Source of the DNA: TOLSYN sp963849065 | Lineage (GTDB): Bacteria > Acidobacteriota > Terriglobia > Terriglobales > Acidobacteriaceae | Direction: 5' to 3' | Length of the DNA stretch: 64,000 nucleotides | Assembly: GCA_963849065.1 (NCBI GenBank) | Contig: CAWKFM010000005.1 | Coordinates: 1,612,001 to 1,676,000, forward strand | In this document: one piece after another, positions 36,122 to 45,875 of the stretch | Layout of the letters: the number at the start of each line of letters is the position of its first letter | How positions within the stretch are numbered: the stretch's first letter is position 1 | Notes under the pieces: model-generated | Database searches by the model: none | What the model was told of the DNA's origin: nothing | What the model saw: only the letters and a program-made list of their open reading frames with translations | Position numbers and translations under genes: made by a program

Positions 36122-37837
36122 ATGGACTATCATGAGTACTCCATGAAATTTTCCAATCACGCTGGGAAACAATCCCTTCCCAAATTCATTCTCTGCCTCA
36201 AGGACTACTCTGCCCGCACCTTTGCCGCCGATCTCGCCGCCGGTGTCACCGTCGGTCTGGTCGCGCTGCCGCTCGCCATGGCCTTTGCCATCGCCAGCGG
36301 CATGAGCCCGCAAGCCGGCATCTACTGCGCGGTCGTCACCGGCTTTCTCATCTCTCTGCTGGGCGGCTCCAGGACGCAGATCGGCGGCCCCACCGGCGCC
36401 TTCGTCGTGGTCGTCTACGGAATCATCGTCAAGCACGGCGTGCAAGGTCTCTTCCTCTGCACCATGATGGCAGGCGTGATGCTCGTCATCATGGGCCTCA
36501 CCGGACTGGGCAAAGCGGTGCAGTTCATTCCCCGCCCGGTGGTGATGGGATTCACCAACGGCATTGCGGTGCTGATTGCCAGCACCCAGATCCGCGACTT
36601 CTTCGGACTCCGCCTCGAGCACAACCCCGGCGAATTTTTCGCGCGCATGCGTGAGTTGATCGCGCACGCCGCCACCATCTCGCTGCCCGCCACTGCCCTC
36701 AGCGTGGTCTCGCTCATCATCATCCTCATCACCCCGCGGGTCACCAAGCGCATCCCCGGATACATCGTTGCGCTGGTCGCCGGAACCGTGGGCGCGGTGC
36801 TGCTGCACTTGCCGGTGGAAACCGTCGGCAGCCGCTTCGGCGGCATTCCCTCCGGGCTGCCTCACCTGCAGATGCCCGAGTTTCACTCCGGCCTCATCCT
36901 GCCTTTGTTTTCCTCGGCTGTCACCATTGCCATGCTGGGCGCAATCGAATCGCTGATGTCGGCCGTGGTGGCGGACAGCATGAGCGGCGACAAGCACAAT
37001 CCCAATGTTGAGCTGGTCGCGCAGGGCATCGCCAACATCGTCTCGCCCATCTTCGGAGGACTGCCGGCCACCGGCGCCATCGCGCGCACCGCAACCAACA
37101 TCCGGAGCGGTGCGCGCACTCCGGTGGCGGGCATCATCCACTCCGTCACCCTGCTGGCGATTCTCTTATTTGCCGCGCCATTGGCGCGCTATATTCCCAT
37201 GGCCGTGCTGGCTTCCATCCTCATGGTCGTCAGCTACAACATGGGACAGTGGGCGGAAACGGTGCGCCTGCTGCAGCTCACCAAGTCCGCGATCGCGGTG
37301 TGGCTGGTCACCTTTGGACTCACCGTGATGGCCGACCTGACCACGGCAGTCGAATTCGGCATGATTCTGGCAGCGCTCACCTTCATTCGCAGCGTGGCTG
37401 AAACCACCTCGGTCTCTCCCGTGACTGAAGATTTCATGCGCACTGTTCGCCTGCACCTACTGCACGACAAGCACATCCCGGAGTACGTCGAACTCTTCAG
37501 CGTGCAGGGAGCGCTGCTGTTCGGGGCCGCGCAAAAGCTGGAAGTCATCCTGCATCGCCTGGATTCCCTGCCGCCGATCGTCATCCTGCGGCTGCGCGGC
37601 ATGAGCGCAATCGACTCCACCGGACTGGGCGCCATCGAAGATCTCAACGTCCGGCTCAAAGCCTCGGGACGCCACCTGCTGTTGTGCGGAGCCAAGGAAC
37701 ATCCCGCGCGGATCATCCATCAGGACGTCTTCGTGCAGCAGATTGGCGCGGAGAACATCTGCGGCCACATTCAACAGGCGCTGGACCGCGCCGCACAGAT
37801 CATGCAGGAAGAGCATCCGATCGCAAGCCAGGCCTAG
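36122..37837 (+). CDS. SulP-family anion transporter with STAS domain
   Basis: Inner-membrane transporter of 571 residues. Core membrane region (residues about 15-410) has the family signature LAAGVTVGLVALPLAMAFAI and SRTQIGGPTGAF; the cytoplasmic STAS domain (about 430-550) contains ILRLRGMSAIDSTGLGAIED, whose Ser-Thr-Gly resembles the phosphorylatable site of anti-sigma antagonists. Substrate could be sulfate, bicarbonate or another anion. ATG at 36122 or 36143 are both possible; neither has a good Shine-Dalgarno. A strong terminator follows. Confidence 0.92.
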   Translation: MDYHEYSMKFSNHAGKQSLPKFILCLKDYSARTFAADLAAGVTVGLVALPLAMAFAIASGMSPQAGIYCAVVTGFLISLLGGSRTQIGGPTGAFVVVVYGIIVKHGVQGLFLCTMMAGVMLVIMGLTGLGKAVQFIPRPVVMGFTNGIAVLIASTQIRDFFGLRLEHNPGEFFARMRELIAHAATISLPATALSVVSLIIILITPRVTKRIPGYIVALVAGTVGAVLLHLPVETVGSRFGGIPSGLPHLQMPEFHSGLILPLFSSAVTIAMLGAIESLMSAVVADSMSGDKHNPNVELVAQGIANIVSPIFGGLPATGAIARTATNIRSGARTPVAGIIHSVTLLAILLFAAPLARYIPMAVLASILMVVSYNMGQWAETVRLLQLTKSAIAVWLVTFGLTVMADLTTAVEFGMILAALTFIRSVAETTSVSPVTEDFMRTVRLHLLHDKHIPEYVELFSVQGALLFGAAQKLEVILHRLDSLPPIVILRLRGMSAIDSTGLGAIEDLNVRLKASGRHLLLCGAKEHPARIIHQDVFVQQIGAENICGHIQQALDRAAQIMQEEHPIASQA

Positions 37838-37867
37838 CTGACCGGATCATCCACGGGCAAAGAAAGC

Positions 37868-37901
37868 GAGGGCGCCGCCGCAGCGACGCCCTCTTTCTTT
37901 T
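37868..37901. terminator. Rho-independent terminator between sulP and metK
   Basis: gagggcg (37868-37874) pairs with cgccctc (37887-37893) and is followed by tttctttttcc. Upstream agaaa makes it usable on the minus strand too, ending metK transcripts. Confidence 0.85.
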
Positions 37902-37923
37902 TCCTCGTCTAACTGCAGTGCAG

Positions 37924-39096
37924 TTAGTTGGACGCCTGTGCCTTTGCAGCCTTGGCGCCTTCGCGCAGCGCCTCGGCCTTGTCCGTCTGTTCCCAGGTGA
38001 ACTCCGCGTCGCTGCGGCCAAAGTGGCCGTAGGCTGCGGTCTTCTGGAAGATGGGACGGCGCAGATTGAGCGACTCGATGATGCCCTTGGGGGTCAGCTC
38101 GAAGTTCTTGCGAACCAGCGCTCCCAGGATCTCGCGATCCACCTTGCCGGTGCCGAAGGTTTCCACCAGCACGCTGACCGGTTCGGCCACGCCGATGGCG
38201 TAGGCAAGCTGCACCTCGACGCGGTCAGCCAGTCCGGCGGCCACGATGTTCTTGGCAATGTAGCGCGCCATGTAGGCAGCCGAGCGATCTACCTTCGTGG
38301 CATCCTTGCCGCTGAAGGCGCCGCCGCCGTGACGGCCCATGCCACCGTAGGTGTCCACGATGATCTTGCGGCCGGTCAAGCCGGTGTCGCCCATCGGTCC
38401 ACCGATGACGAAGCGGCCCGTAGGATTGATATGGTACTTGGTGTTTTCGTCGAGCAGGTTGGAGGGAAGCGTGGCCTGGATGACGTACTTGAGAATGTCG
38501 GCGCGCAGCTCTTCGGTGGTCACCGACTCGGCATGCTGGGACGAGATCACGACGGCGTCGATGCGCTGCGGTTTGCCGTTCTCGTCGTATTCCACCGTCA
38601 CCTGGCTCTTGCCGTCCGGACGCAGATAAGGAAGCTTGCCGCTCTTACGCACATCGGTGAGTTTGTGCACCAATTTGTGCGCCAGCGAAATGGGCATCGG
38701 CATCAGTTCGGGCGTCTCATTGGTGGCATAGCCGAACATCATGCCCTGGTCGCCGGCGCCGCCGGTGTCCACACCCATGGCGATATCGCCGCTCTGCTTG
38801 TTGATGCTCGAGATCACCGAGCAGGTGTTCGAGTCGAAGCCGTAGAGGGCGTTGTCATAGCCAATCGAGCTGACTACGCCGCGCACCAATGCCTGGAAAT
38901 CGACATAAGCGCTGGTGGTAATTTCGCCTGCAATCACGACCAGGCCGGTGCAGGTGAGCGTCTCACAGGCTACACGGCTGTATGGGTCCTGCTCCAGGCA
39001 GGCGTCGAGGATTGCATCAGAGATCTGGTCTGCGATTTTGTCGGGATGCCCCTCGGTCACCGACTCAGACGTGAAGAGAAAACGGTTCTGTGACAA
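37924..39096 (-). CDS. metK: S-adenosylmethionine synthase
   Basis: Makes S-adenosylmethionine from ATP and methionine; 390 residues, normal length. Motifs: SESVTEGHPDKIADQISDAI near the N-terminus, GAGDQGMMFGYATNET, RPDGKSQVTVEY, and the P-loop-like GGGAFSGKDATKVDRSAAY. The start is TTG at 39096, reading LSQNRFLFTS; taggaggc lies six bases upstream, whereas longer in-frame starts lack one. The untranslated leader is about 80 bases from a possible promoter at 39182-39211; no known SAM riboswitch pattern was recognised in it. Confidence 0.97.
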   Translation of the reverse strand: MSQNRFLFTSESVTEGHPDKIADQISDAILDACLEQDPYSRVACETLTCTGLVVIAGEITTSAYVDFQALVRGVVSSIGYDNALYGFDSNTCSVISSINKQSGDIAMGVDTGGAGDQGMMFGYATNETPELMPMPISLAHKLVHKLTDVRKSGKLPYLRPDGKSQVTVEYDENGKPQRIDAVVISSQHAESVTTEELRADILKYVIQATLPSNLLDENTKYHINPTGRFVIGGPMGDTGLTGRKIIVDTYGGMGRHGGGAFSGKDATKVDRSAAYMARYIAKNIVAAGLADRVEVQLAYAIGVAEPVSVLVETFGTGKVDREILGALVRKNFELTPKGIIESLNLRRPIFQKTAAYGHFGRSDAEFTWEQTDKAEALREGAKAAKAQASN

Positions 39097-39181
39097 TGTA
39101 TTGCCTCCTAAAACTAACTTCATCGATGTGCCGGACAGGAGAGGGTGCAACAAGCCGGAACGGGAGGTTAGCTTGTCTACA

Positions 39182-39211
39182 AGTGTACCCTGTGCAGGCA
39201 CATGCCAACAA
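39182..39211 (-). promoter_or_regulatory. metK: Possible σ70-type promoter of metK
   Basis: On the minus strand TTGTTG (39206-39211) is followed after 18 bases by TACACT (39182-39187). Position fits an 80-base leader. Weak match; based on pattern only. Confidence 0.3.
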
Positions 39212-39313
39212 TGCGGCGGATGCCAGAGGGCGGCATAGGGCCGCTGAGCGGCGAGTTAAGGGGTGCGAGCGGCAGCTTGGCCGTTTGATCTCTGGACAAG
39301 CCCGAGCGCCCGG

Positions 39314-39343
39314 TCCGGCGATATGGTTTCCGGCGATATGATT
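39314..39343. repeat. 15-bp tandem duplication
   Basis: tccggcgatatggtt (39314-39328) directly followed by tccggcgatatgatt (39329-39343), one mismatch. About 120 bases upstream of the VOC gene. Confidence 0.8.
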
Positions 39344-39465
39344 TAGAAGGTGGGACGGGTGGCGACCAAATTGAGGCGTCGGCCGCAACCGATCAGCAGA
39401 TGAACCGGCGGACCGACGCAAAGACCGCGGCCTTCGCCCTGATCGAGCACAAGGAGCGCACGAAC

Positions 39466-39942
39466 ATGAAGCCAAAGAACACGATCTGCCTCTGGTTCGA
39501 CAAGGATGCACAGGAGGCGGCGCACTTTTACGCCGTCACCTTTCCGGACAGTAAAGTAACCGCTGTTCACGAGGCTCCCGGCGATTACCCGGGCGGCAAG
39601 AAGGGCGATGTGCTGACGGTGGAGTTCACCGTCCTGGGCATTCCCTGTCTCGGTCTCAACGGCGGCCCGGCGTTCAGGCACACCGAGGCCTTTTCCTTCC
39701 AGATTGCGACGGAGAATCAGGAAGAGACGGACCGTTACTGGAACGCGATCGTCGGCAATGGCGGCGCGGAAAGCCAGTGCGGTTGGTGCAAGGACCGCTG
39801 GGGCCTCTCCTGGCAGGTTACCCCGCGCGTGCTAACCGATGCGCTCGCGGCTGGTGGCGGCGAGGCCAGACGTGCCTTCGAGGCGATGATGCCGATGAAG
39901 AAGATCGACATCGCTGCCATCGAGGCAGCGCGGCGAGGCTGA
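39466..39942 (+). CDS. VOC-superfamily protein (PhnB/3-demethylubiquinone methyltransferase-like fold)
   Basis: A 158-residue glyoxalase-fold protein. It begins KNTICLWFDKDAQEAAHFYA and contains FPDSKVTAVHEAP, GIPCLGLNGGPAFRHTEAFS and KDRWGLSWQVTPRVL, all typical of the PhnB-like group (often annotated 3-demethylubiquinone-9 3-methyltransferase, a name not to be taken as function). ATG at 39466 has aaggag ten bases upstream. Probably a cytoplasmic homodimer; substrate unknown. Confidence 0.88.
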   Translation: MKPKNTICLWFDKDAQEAAHFYAVTFPDSKVTAVHEAPGDYPGGKKGDVLTVEFTVLGIPCLGLNGGPAFRHTEAFSFQIATENQEETDRYWNAIVGNGGAESQCGWCKDRWGLSWQVTPRVLTDALAAGGGEARRAFEAMMPMKKIDIAAIEAARRG

Positions 39943-40088
39943 CGTGAACACGCCGAAACGTCGTTTTCGTCTAGATGACGGGCAATCCGGAATTTGACCC
40001 GCTTCCCAACCCCGCTCCAGTCGCGGACGCTTGGCCCGACTTGCTACAATCAACTTTCATCATCTCAAGACGGGAATCCAACCTCTCT

Positions 40089-41885
40089 ATGCAACGCTGG
40101 TCCAAGCTGTTCATCCCCACCCTTCGTGAAGCACCTGCCGACGCTGAAGTCGCCAGCCACAAGTTCCTGGTGCGCGCCGGATACGTCCGCCAGTTGGCGG
40201 CTGGAATCTACTCCTACCTGTTCCTCGCCCAGAGGACCATCCTCAAGATCACCGGCATTGTGCGCGAGGAGATGGACACCATCGGCCAGGAACTCTACCT
40301 GCCGGCGCTGAATCCGCGCGAGGTGTGGGAGGCCAGCGGACGCTGGAGCGTGATGGGCGACAACATGTTCCGCCTCAAGGACCGCAAGGGCGCCGACCTC
40401 TGCCTGGGCATGACCCACGAAGAGATCATGACCGACATCGCGCGCAAGGAGCTGCGCAGCTACAAACAGCTTCCCCAGATCTGGTACCAGATTCAGACCA
40501 AGTTCCGCGACGAGCCGCGCCCCAAGAGCGGGCTGCTGCGGGTGCGCCAGTTCACCATGAAGGACTCCTACTCGTTCGACATTGACCGCGCCGGGCTGGA
40601 CAAGAGCTTCGACTTGCACGATGCCGCCTATCGCCGCATCTTCGGCCGCTGCGGCCTGGAGTTCGTCGCCGTCGAAGCCGACTCGGGTTCGATGGGCGGC
40701 TCGCAGTCGCAGGAGTTCATGGTGTACACCGACGCCGGGGAAGACCTGGTGGCCAGCTGCGGCAAGTGCGGCTACGCAGCCAACCTGGAAAAAGCAACCT
40801 CGAAGCTGGAGCCCGTCGAAGAGCTGGCGCCGAACGCCAGCGGCGCGCGAGAGAAGGTCCACACGCCCAGAACCAAGACCATCGACGAGGTGGCCGCGTT
40901 CCTTAAAGTTCCGGTGAACAACAACATGAAGTCGCTGGCCTATATGATGACCGACTTCGCTAAGGACGGCGCGGCCCCCGTGGCGCGGCCGCTGCTGGTG
41001 CTAATGCGCGGCAACGACCAGATGAACGAAGCCAAGCTCTCGGCAGCCATCGGCGGACGCGACTTCCGTCCCATGGTGGAAGAAGAGATCGTGAAGTACT
41101 TCAACTCCCCGGCCGGATACCTTGGCCCCGTCGGCCTCAAGCAGGTCCGCGCGGTGGAGAACAAGGGTAAATCCGGCTACGCGGGCGAAGACGGCCACTT
41201 CGTGGTGGTGATGGACGAAGCTTTGCGCGGACGCAAGAACCTGGTGAGCGGAGCCAACGAACTCGACCATCACTTTACCGGACTCAGCGTGGGCACCGAC
41301 TTCGAGGTAACCGCTTTCGCCGATCTCCGCAACGTAGTGGAGGGTGAAGGCTGTCCGCGCTGCGGCGAGCCGATGAAGCTGGGCAAGGCCGTGGAGATCG
41401 GGCACATCTTCAAGCTCGGCACCAAGTACGCTGACTCGATGGGTGCCAAGGTTCTCGACAAGGACGGCAAGGAAGTCACCCTCATCATGGGCAGCTACGG
41501 CATCGGCGTGGAGCGCATCCTCACCTCGTGCATCGAGCAGAACCACGACGACAACGGCTTCTGGCTGGCGCCTTCGATCGCTCCGTTTACGGTGGTGGTG
41601 GTGCCTACCAACGTGAAGGACGCGGCACTGTTGCAGGCCGGGGAAAAGATCGCCTCCGAGCTGGAAGCAGCCGGGTACGATGTGCTGCTCGATGACCGCG
41701 ACGAACGGCCCGGAGTGAAGTTCAAGGACGCTGACCTGGTGGGCATTCCCTATCGCATCAACATCGGCAAGAAGCTGGCCGAAGGTAATGTGGAAGTGGT
41801 AGATCGCGCAAAGTCGCAGTCGGCAGACGTTGCCGTGGGCGATATACTTTCACACCTGCGGGGAATGTACGATCCGCGTGCCTAG
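40089..41885 (+). CDS. proS: Prolyl-tRNA synthetase, bacterial type
   Basis: Charges tRNA-Pro. Class II motifs are present: the N-terminal MQRWSKLFIPTLREAPADAE, motif 2 in PQIWYQIQTKFRDEPRPKSG, and motif 3 in GSYGIGVERIL. The editing (INS) domain of bacterial ProRS occupies residues about 230-390 and the anticodon-binding domain is C-terminal (from about 490, LDDRDERPGVKFKDADLVGI). ATG at 40089 (598 aa) matches the family N-terminus; upstream in-frame sequence is not conserved. Confidence 0.97.
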   Translation: MQRWSKLFIPTLREAPADAEVASHKFLVRAGYVRQLAAGIYSYLFLAQRTILKITGIVREEMDTIGQELYLPALNPREVWEASGRWSVMGDNMFRLKDRKGADLCLGMTHEEIMTDIARKELRSYKQLPQIWYQIQTKFRDEPRPKSGLLRVRQFTMKDSYSFDIDRAGLDKSFDLHDAAYRRIFGRCGLEFVAVEADSGSMGGSQSQEFMVYTDAGEDLVASCGKCGYAANLEKATSKLEPVEELAPNASGAREKVHTPRTKTIDEVAAFLKVPVNNNMKSLAYMMTDFAKDGAAPVARPLLVLMRGNDQMNEAKLSAAIGGRDFRPMVEEEIVKYFNSPAGYLGPVGLKQVRAVENKGKSGYAGEDGHFVVVMDEALRGRKNLVSGANELDHHFTGLSVGTDFEVTAFADLRNVVEGEGCPRCGEPMKLGKAVEIGHIFKLGTKYADSMGAKVLDKDGKEVTLIMGSYGIGVERILTSCIEQNHDDNGFWLAPSIAPFTVVVVPTNVKDAALLQAGEKIASELEAAGYDVLLDDRDERPGVKFKDADLVGIPYRINIGKKLAEGNVEVVDRAKSQSADVAVGDILSHLRGMYDPRA

Positions 41886-41894
41886 GAGCGATCG

Positions 41895-42242
41895 GTGAAG
41901 GAACTCAAATCGATTTTTTGGGTGCTGGTGCTGATCGCCGGCGGCTTCCTGCTCTACAAGACGCTGCCTGCCTATTGGGGAAACTTCAAGTTGAACCAGA
42001 TGCTCTCCGACCAGGCGATCTACTACACCAATTTTCCCAAGAGCGACGAGGTGATCGCGACAGCTGTCTCGAAGAAGGCGCAGGAGTTATCCATTCCGAT
42101 CGATCCCGAGCAGGTGACCGTAGCGCGCTCCGGCGGCGACCTGACGATCGGTGTCGCCTACACCGTACACATCGATGTTCCCGTCCACCCCTTTGACTTG
42201 AACTTTACCAACACGGCCACCAATCACAACATCATGAAATAG
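41895..42242 (+). CDS. Small membrane-anchored protein, unknown function
   Basis: A 115-residue protein with one N-terminal membrane helix (IFWVLVLIAGGFLLYKTLPAYW) and a periplasmic α/β domain ending near TNTATNHNIMK. The layout resembles small anchored proteins of the DUF4845 kind, but that is only a resemblance. GTG start, with taggag eight bases upstream. It lies between proS and a penicillin-binding protein on the same strand; 170 gene-free bases follow. Confidence 0.7.
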   Translation: MKELKSIFWVLVLIAGGFLLYKTLPAYWGNFKLNQMLSDQAIYYTNFPKSDEVIATAVSKKAQELSIPIDPEQVTVARSGGDLTIGVAYTVHIDVPVHPFDLNFTNTATNHNIMK

Positions 42243-42412
42243 CGGGGCAAGGAAGCAGCGTAATTGAAGCTTGCTATTTTGCGGGCGGCTCCGCTTGGCG
42301 CCGCCTGCAACTTCCCCGCGCAAAAGACTGAACCGGGAACTCCGGCGCCGCGCTTTTGCCCGTCGCCTTCCTGGCGCCGCTCACAGTGTCTTACAATAGA
42401 AGCATTATCCCC

Positions 42413-45043
42413 GTGGCCATTAAACTGAAAATTCCGGCTTCCTCTGCCTCGCACCCATCGCATCCCGCGCATCCGGTGTTGCGCGCCGCCCTGGCAATCT
42501 TTATCATCCTGGCGCTGTTCTGCTTTGGCGTCTTCGCCTACTTCTATGTGAAGTACGACAAGATCATCACCACAAAGATGAGCGGCCAGATCTTTTCGAC
42601 CTCGGCCAAGATCTATTCCCGCTCGATCACCATCCACGCCGGAGATCCGTTTACCCCGCCGCAGATTGCCGCGATCCTGCGCCGCGCCGGCTACCTGGAC
42701 GCCGGCACCGGGACTGAAGCGCCGATGGGAACCTACCGCATGGTTCCCGGCGGCATCGAGGTGCTGCCCGGACCGGAATCCTATCACTCGGCCGACGGCG
42801 CCAGGATTCTCGACGGCTCCGATGGGCGCGTGGCGCAGATCCTCAGCGCCGGCTCCAGCTCGGGAGCGCCGCTGGAGTCCTACGAACTGGAGCCCGAGCT
42901 GGTCACCGCGCTCTTCCAAGGACAAGACCGCACCAAGCGCGAGCTGCTTACCTACAACGCGATTCCCAAGGTGATGGTGGATTCGGTGCTCGCCATTGAG
43001 GATCGCAGGTTCTTCGAGCATGGCGGCATCAACTGGCTCAGCCTGATCGGATCGTTCGTCACCGACCTGCGCGCCGAGGGCAAGCGGCGCGGCGGATCGA
43101 CCCTGACCATGCAGCTTTCGCGCGGATTCTTCCTGAACCAGCAGAAGACCTATCGCCGCAAGCTCACCGAGATGCTGATTGCCATCGAGCTGGAACAGAA
43201 GCTCAATAAGCAGCAGATCTTCGAGATGTATGCCAACCAGGTGTATCTGGGCCAGCGCGGATCGTTTTCCATTAACGGCTTTGGCGAGGCCTCGCGCTCC
43301 TACTTCGGCAAGAACATCAAGGAGATCAGCCTGCCCGAGGCGGCCATGATCGCCGGCATCATTCAGTCGCCCAACTATCTCAATCCCTACAAGCGTCCCG
43401 ACAAGGTGATGGAGCGGCGCAACGTGGTGCTGGACTCGATGGTAGAAACCGGCGCCATCACCCAAGCCCAGGCCGAGGCCGCCAAGGCCACCCCGCTCAA
43501 GCTCAGTGCACCCAACGTGGAAGCCAGCGACGCCCCCTACTTTGTCGACCTGGTCAAGGACACCCTGTCCAGCGAGCATACGGAAGCGGACCTAAACGAG
43601 AACGCCTATCGCATCTACACCACGCTCGACCCGGATCTGCAGCGCGCCGCCGCCGAGGCCGTTTCCGAGGGCATCAAGCTGGTGGATGATCAGGTCGCCA
43701 AGCAGCGAACCCGCCGCGTCAAGGTGGGCACGGGCCGCGACGCCAAGGTCGAGCAGACCACGCTCCCCGGTCCCATCCCGCAGGTAGCCCTAGTGGCGCT
43801 GGACCCGCACACCGGCGAGGTACTGGCCCTGGTGGGCGGCAGAAACTACGGATTCAGCCAGCTGGATCACGCCGTCGCCAAGCGTCCCACGGGCTCCATC
43901 TTCAAGCCCTTCGTCTATGCTGCGGCCATGAATTCGGCGCTCACCGCGCAGGGCACCGACCCGGTCTTCACCCAGATTTCGCAGATCGACGATTCGCCCA
44001 CCGCGTTTGAATTCGACGGCAAGGAATACGACCCGCGCAATTACAAGAACGAGTATCACGGCCAGGTGACGGCTCGCTATGCCCTGCAGATGTCGTTGAA
44101 CAACGCCACCGTGCGAATGGCCGAGATGGTGGGCTACGACAAGGTGGCCGAACTGGCACGCAACGCGGGAATCGCCAGCGTCAAGGCCACCCCGGCCGCC
44201 GCGCTCGGCGCCTACGACGCCAGCCCGCTCGAGATGGCCGGCGCCTACACCGTGCTGGCCAACGGCGGCACGCGCATCGACCCGCTGCTGCTCCACTCCA
44301 TCCGCGCGGCCAATGGCGACATGGTCGAAGACTTCCACACCAACCGGCGCCCGGTGCTGGACCCGCGCGTGGCCTACGTGATCACCAACATGATGCAGAA
44401 CGTCATCGAGCACGGCACCGGATACACCGTCCGGCAGCGCGGATTCCTGGCTCCGGCGGCGGGCAAAACCGGAACCTCGCACGATGCCTGGTTCGCCGGA
44501 TACACCAGCAACCTGCTCTGCATCGTCTGGGTGGGCTATGACGATTACAGCGACCTAAAGCTGGCCGGCGCCGCAACCGCGGGCCCCATCTGGGCCGAGT
44601 TCATGAAGCGCGCCGTCCACCTGCCGCAGTACAGCAACACCGCCGACTTCACTCCGCCCTCCGGTGTGGTCACCGTCTCCCTGGACAAGGCCACCAATCT
44701 GCTCTCCACTCCCAGCTGTCCGGACGACTACAGCTCGGTCTTCATCGAGGGCTCCGAGCCGCAGGAGACCTGCGACCGCGCCGACCAGCGCAATGTATTC
44801 CAGAAGATTCTCGGCGTCCCGCCTCCGGCACCACCGCCGGTCAACCAGCCTGCGCGTACGGTTCCGCCCAACCAGCCGCGCCAGACCGTTGTGGTCGAGG
44901 CGCCACCCCAGCCCGCACCCAACCAGCCTCCGGCAGAAAAGCACAAGGGATTCTGGGGCAAAATCTCCGGTATCTTCAATGGAGGCAATGGCAACAAGGA
45001 CAAGAACCCGGACTCAGACGGAGACAACTCCGACTCAAGGTAG
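42413..45043 (+). CDS. Class A penicillin-binding protein (PBP1-type transglycosylase/transpeptidase)
   Basis: Bifunctional peptidoglycan synthase of 876 residues. N-terminal membrane helix (about 20-45), a UB2H-like domain (about 60-150, as in PBP1b), GT51 domain with catalytic E196 in AIEDRRFFEHGGIN and RRGGSTLTMQLSR, then the transpeptidase with S495 in PTGSIFKPF, the SLN motif in MSLNNATV and KTG in AAGKTGTSHD. A Pro-rich tail (PPAPPPVNQPARTVPPNQP) and a charged end follow. GTG start at 42413; the TACAAT at 42392-42397 lies 15 bases upstream. Confidence 0.95.
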   Translation: MAIKLKIPASSASHPSHPAHPVLRAALAIFIILALFCFGVFAYFYVKYDKIITTKMSGQIFSTSAKIYSRSITIHAGDPFTPPQIAAILRRAGYLDAGTGTEAPMGTYRMVPGGIEVLPGPESYHSADGARILDGSDGRVAQILSAGSSSGAPLESYELEPELVTALFQGQDRTKRELLTYNAIPKVMVDSVLAIEDRRFFEHGGINWLSLIGSFVTDLRAEGKRRGGSTLTMQLSRGFFLNQQKTYRRKLTEMLIAIELEQKLNKQQIFEMYANQVYLGQRGSFSINGFGEASRSYFGKNIKEISLPEAAMIAGIIQSPNYLNPYKRPDKVMERRNVVLDSMVETGAITQAQAEAAKATPLKLSAPNVEASDAPYFVDLVKDTLSSEHTEADLNENAYRIYTTLDPDLQRAAAEAVSEGIKLVDDQVAKQRTRRVKVGTGRDAKVEQTTLPGPIPQVALVALDPHTGEVLALVGGRNYGFSQLDHAVAKRPTGSIFKPFVYAAAMNSALTAQGTDPVFTQISQIDDSPTAFEFDGKEYDPRNYKNEYHGQVTARYALQMSLNNATVRMAEMVGYDKVAELARNAGIASVKATPAAALGAYDASPLEMAGAYTVLANGGTRIDPLLLHSIRAANGDMVEDFHTNRRPVLDPRVAYVITNMMQNVIEHGTGYTVRQRGFLAPAAGKTGTSHDAWFAGYTSNLLCIVWVGYDDYSDLKLAGAATAGPIWAEFMKRAVHLPQYSNTADFTPPSGVVTVSLDKATNLLSTPSCPDDYSSVFIEGSEPQETCDRADQRNVFQKILGVPPPAPPPVNQPARTVPPNQPRQTVVVEAPPQPAPNQPPAEKHKGFWGKISGIFNGGNGNKDKNPDSDGDNSDSR

Positions 45044-45070
45044 CTCGCTATATGCTTGAGTGAGGCTCGA

Positions 45071-45766
45071 TTACTCCACCACGTCCGGAGCGCTGCCCAG
45101 CAGACGGGTTTGCGCGGCGCGGCGTTCGCGCTCCTCCAGATGCCGCTGGCGGAAGTGCTCCTGGGCGCGATTGCCCCAGGCGCGCACAAAGTAGTAATTC
45201 AACACCGCGCCCACCGCGGCGCTCAGGATGGGAACCGCGCGGGCGGCAGCCTTTTCCGCAAACTCGATGCTGACGCGCTCGGCCACGCGTGCAATCACCC
45301 GCTCCACAAAGGTCTTCAGCGCGGTCCGCTCCAGCACGTCCTTGGTCAGGTCGAGTCCGGCGGCCGTAGCCGTGGCGATCCACAGTTCGGCAACCTCCTC
45401 GTCGGTGTTGTACTCGAAGCCGTAAATCAGGCTGAGCTTCTGCACCATGCGCAGGGTAATCGCCGACAGGATTCCCATGTCCGGCACCACCGTGGAAAAG
45501 CCTCCCAGGCCGAATCCCGCGCCTTCGGCACCGGCCATCTTCATGGCGCCGCGCACCGTCTGCCGCGCAATCGAATCCAGCCCGGCGACGGGCACCACGA
45601 ACAACTCCTCGTAGCTGGCCACCGGCACTCCGTGGGTCACGCGCAGGTGCGTCAGAAATGGGCCAGGATGGACCCGCACCGTCTCATAGGCACGGGTGAG
45701 CGTAGCCTTGAACACATCCTCCAGGTACCGCGCCAGCCATGAGCCGTTCTCGGCAAACTCTTCCAT
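45071..45766 (-). CDS. EcsC-family protein
   Basis: A 231-residue protein of the EcsC family, named after the third gene of a Bacillus ABC exporter locus; biochemical function unknown. Features are YEELFVVPVAGLDSIARQTV near residue 55, a Gly-rich amphipathic stretch GAGFGLGGFSTVVPDMGILS and helices up to a charged Arg/Glu-rich C-terminus. It converges on the penicillin-binding protein gene with 27 bases between stops, and is divergent to ribonuclease J. Confidence 0.85.
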   Translation of the reverse strand: MEEFAENGSWLARYLEDVFKATLTRAYETVRVHPGPFLTHLRVTHGVPVASYEELFVVPVAGLDSIARQTVRGAMKMAGAEGAGFGLGGFSTVVPDMGILSAITLRMVQKLSLIYGFEYNTDEEVAELWIATATAAGLDLTKDVLERTALKTFVERVIARVAERVSIEFAEKAAARAVPILSAAVGAVLNYYFVRAWGNRAQEHFRQRHLEERERRAAQTRLLGSAPDVVE

Positions 45767-45875
45767 AGCGCATTAGTGTAGCCGCATCCGGCTTCCGGGA
45801 AAAGGCGGCAGGACCACGAATTCGCGCCTCTCCGGATTCTGCCCCCGCACTCCGCATGTGCTAGCATCGAATCTT

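Larger units (their letters stand above)
39097..39465. other. Divergent intergenic region metK / VOC gene
   Basis: No gene seen. Contains the metK leader and possible promoter, and a 15-bp tandem duplication tccggcgatatggtt / tccggcgatatgatt (39314-39343). Confidence 0.5.

Noticed and set aside
39097..39200. SAM riboswitch ahead of metK
   Set aside because: Leader is short and none of the SAM riboswitch core patterns I know could be matched.
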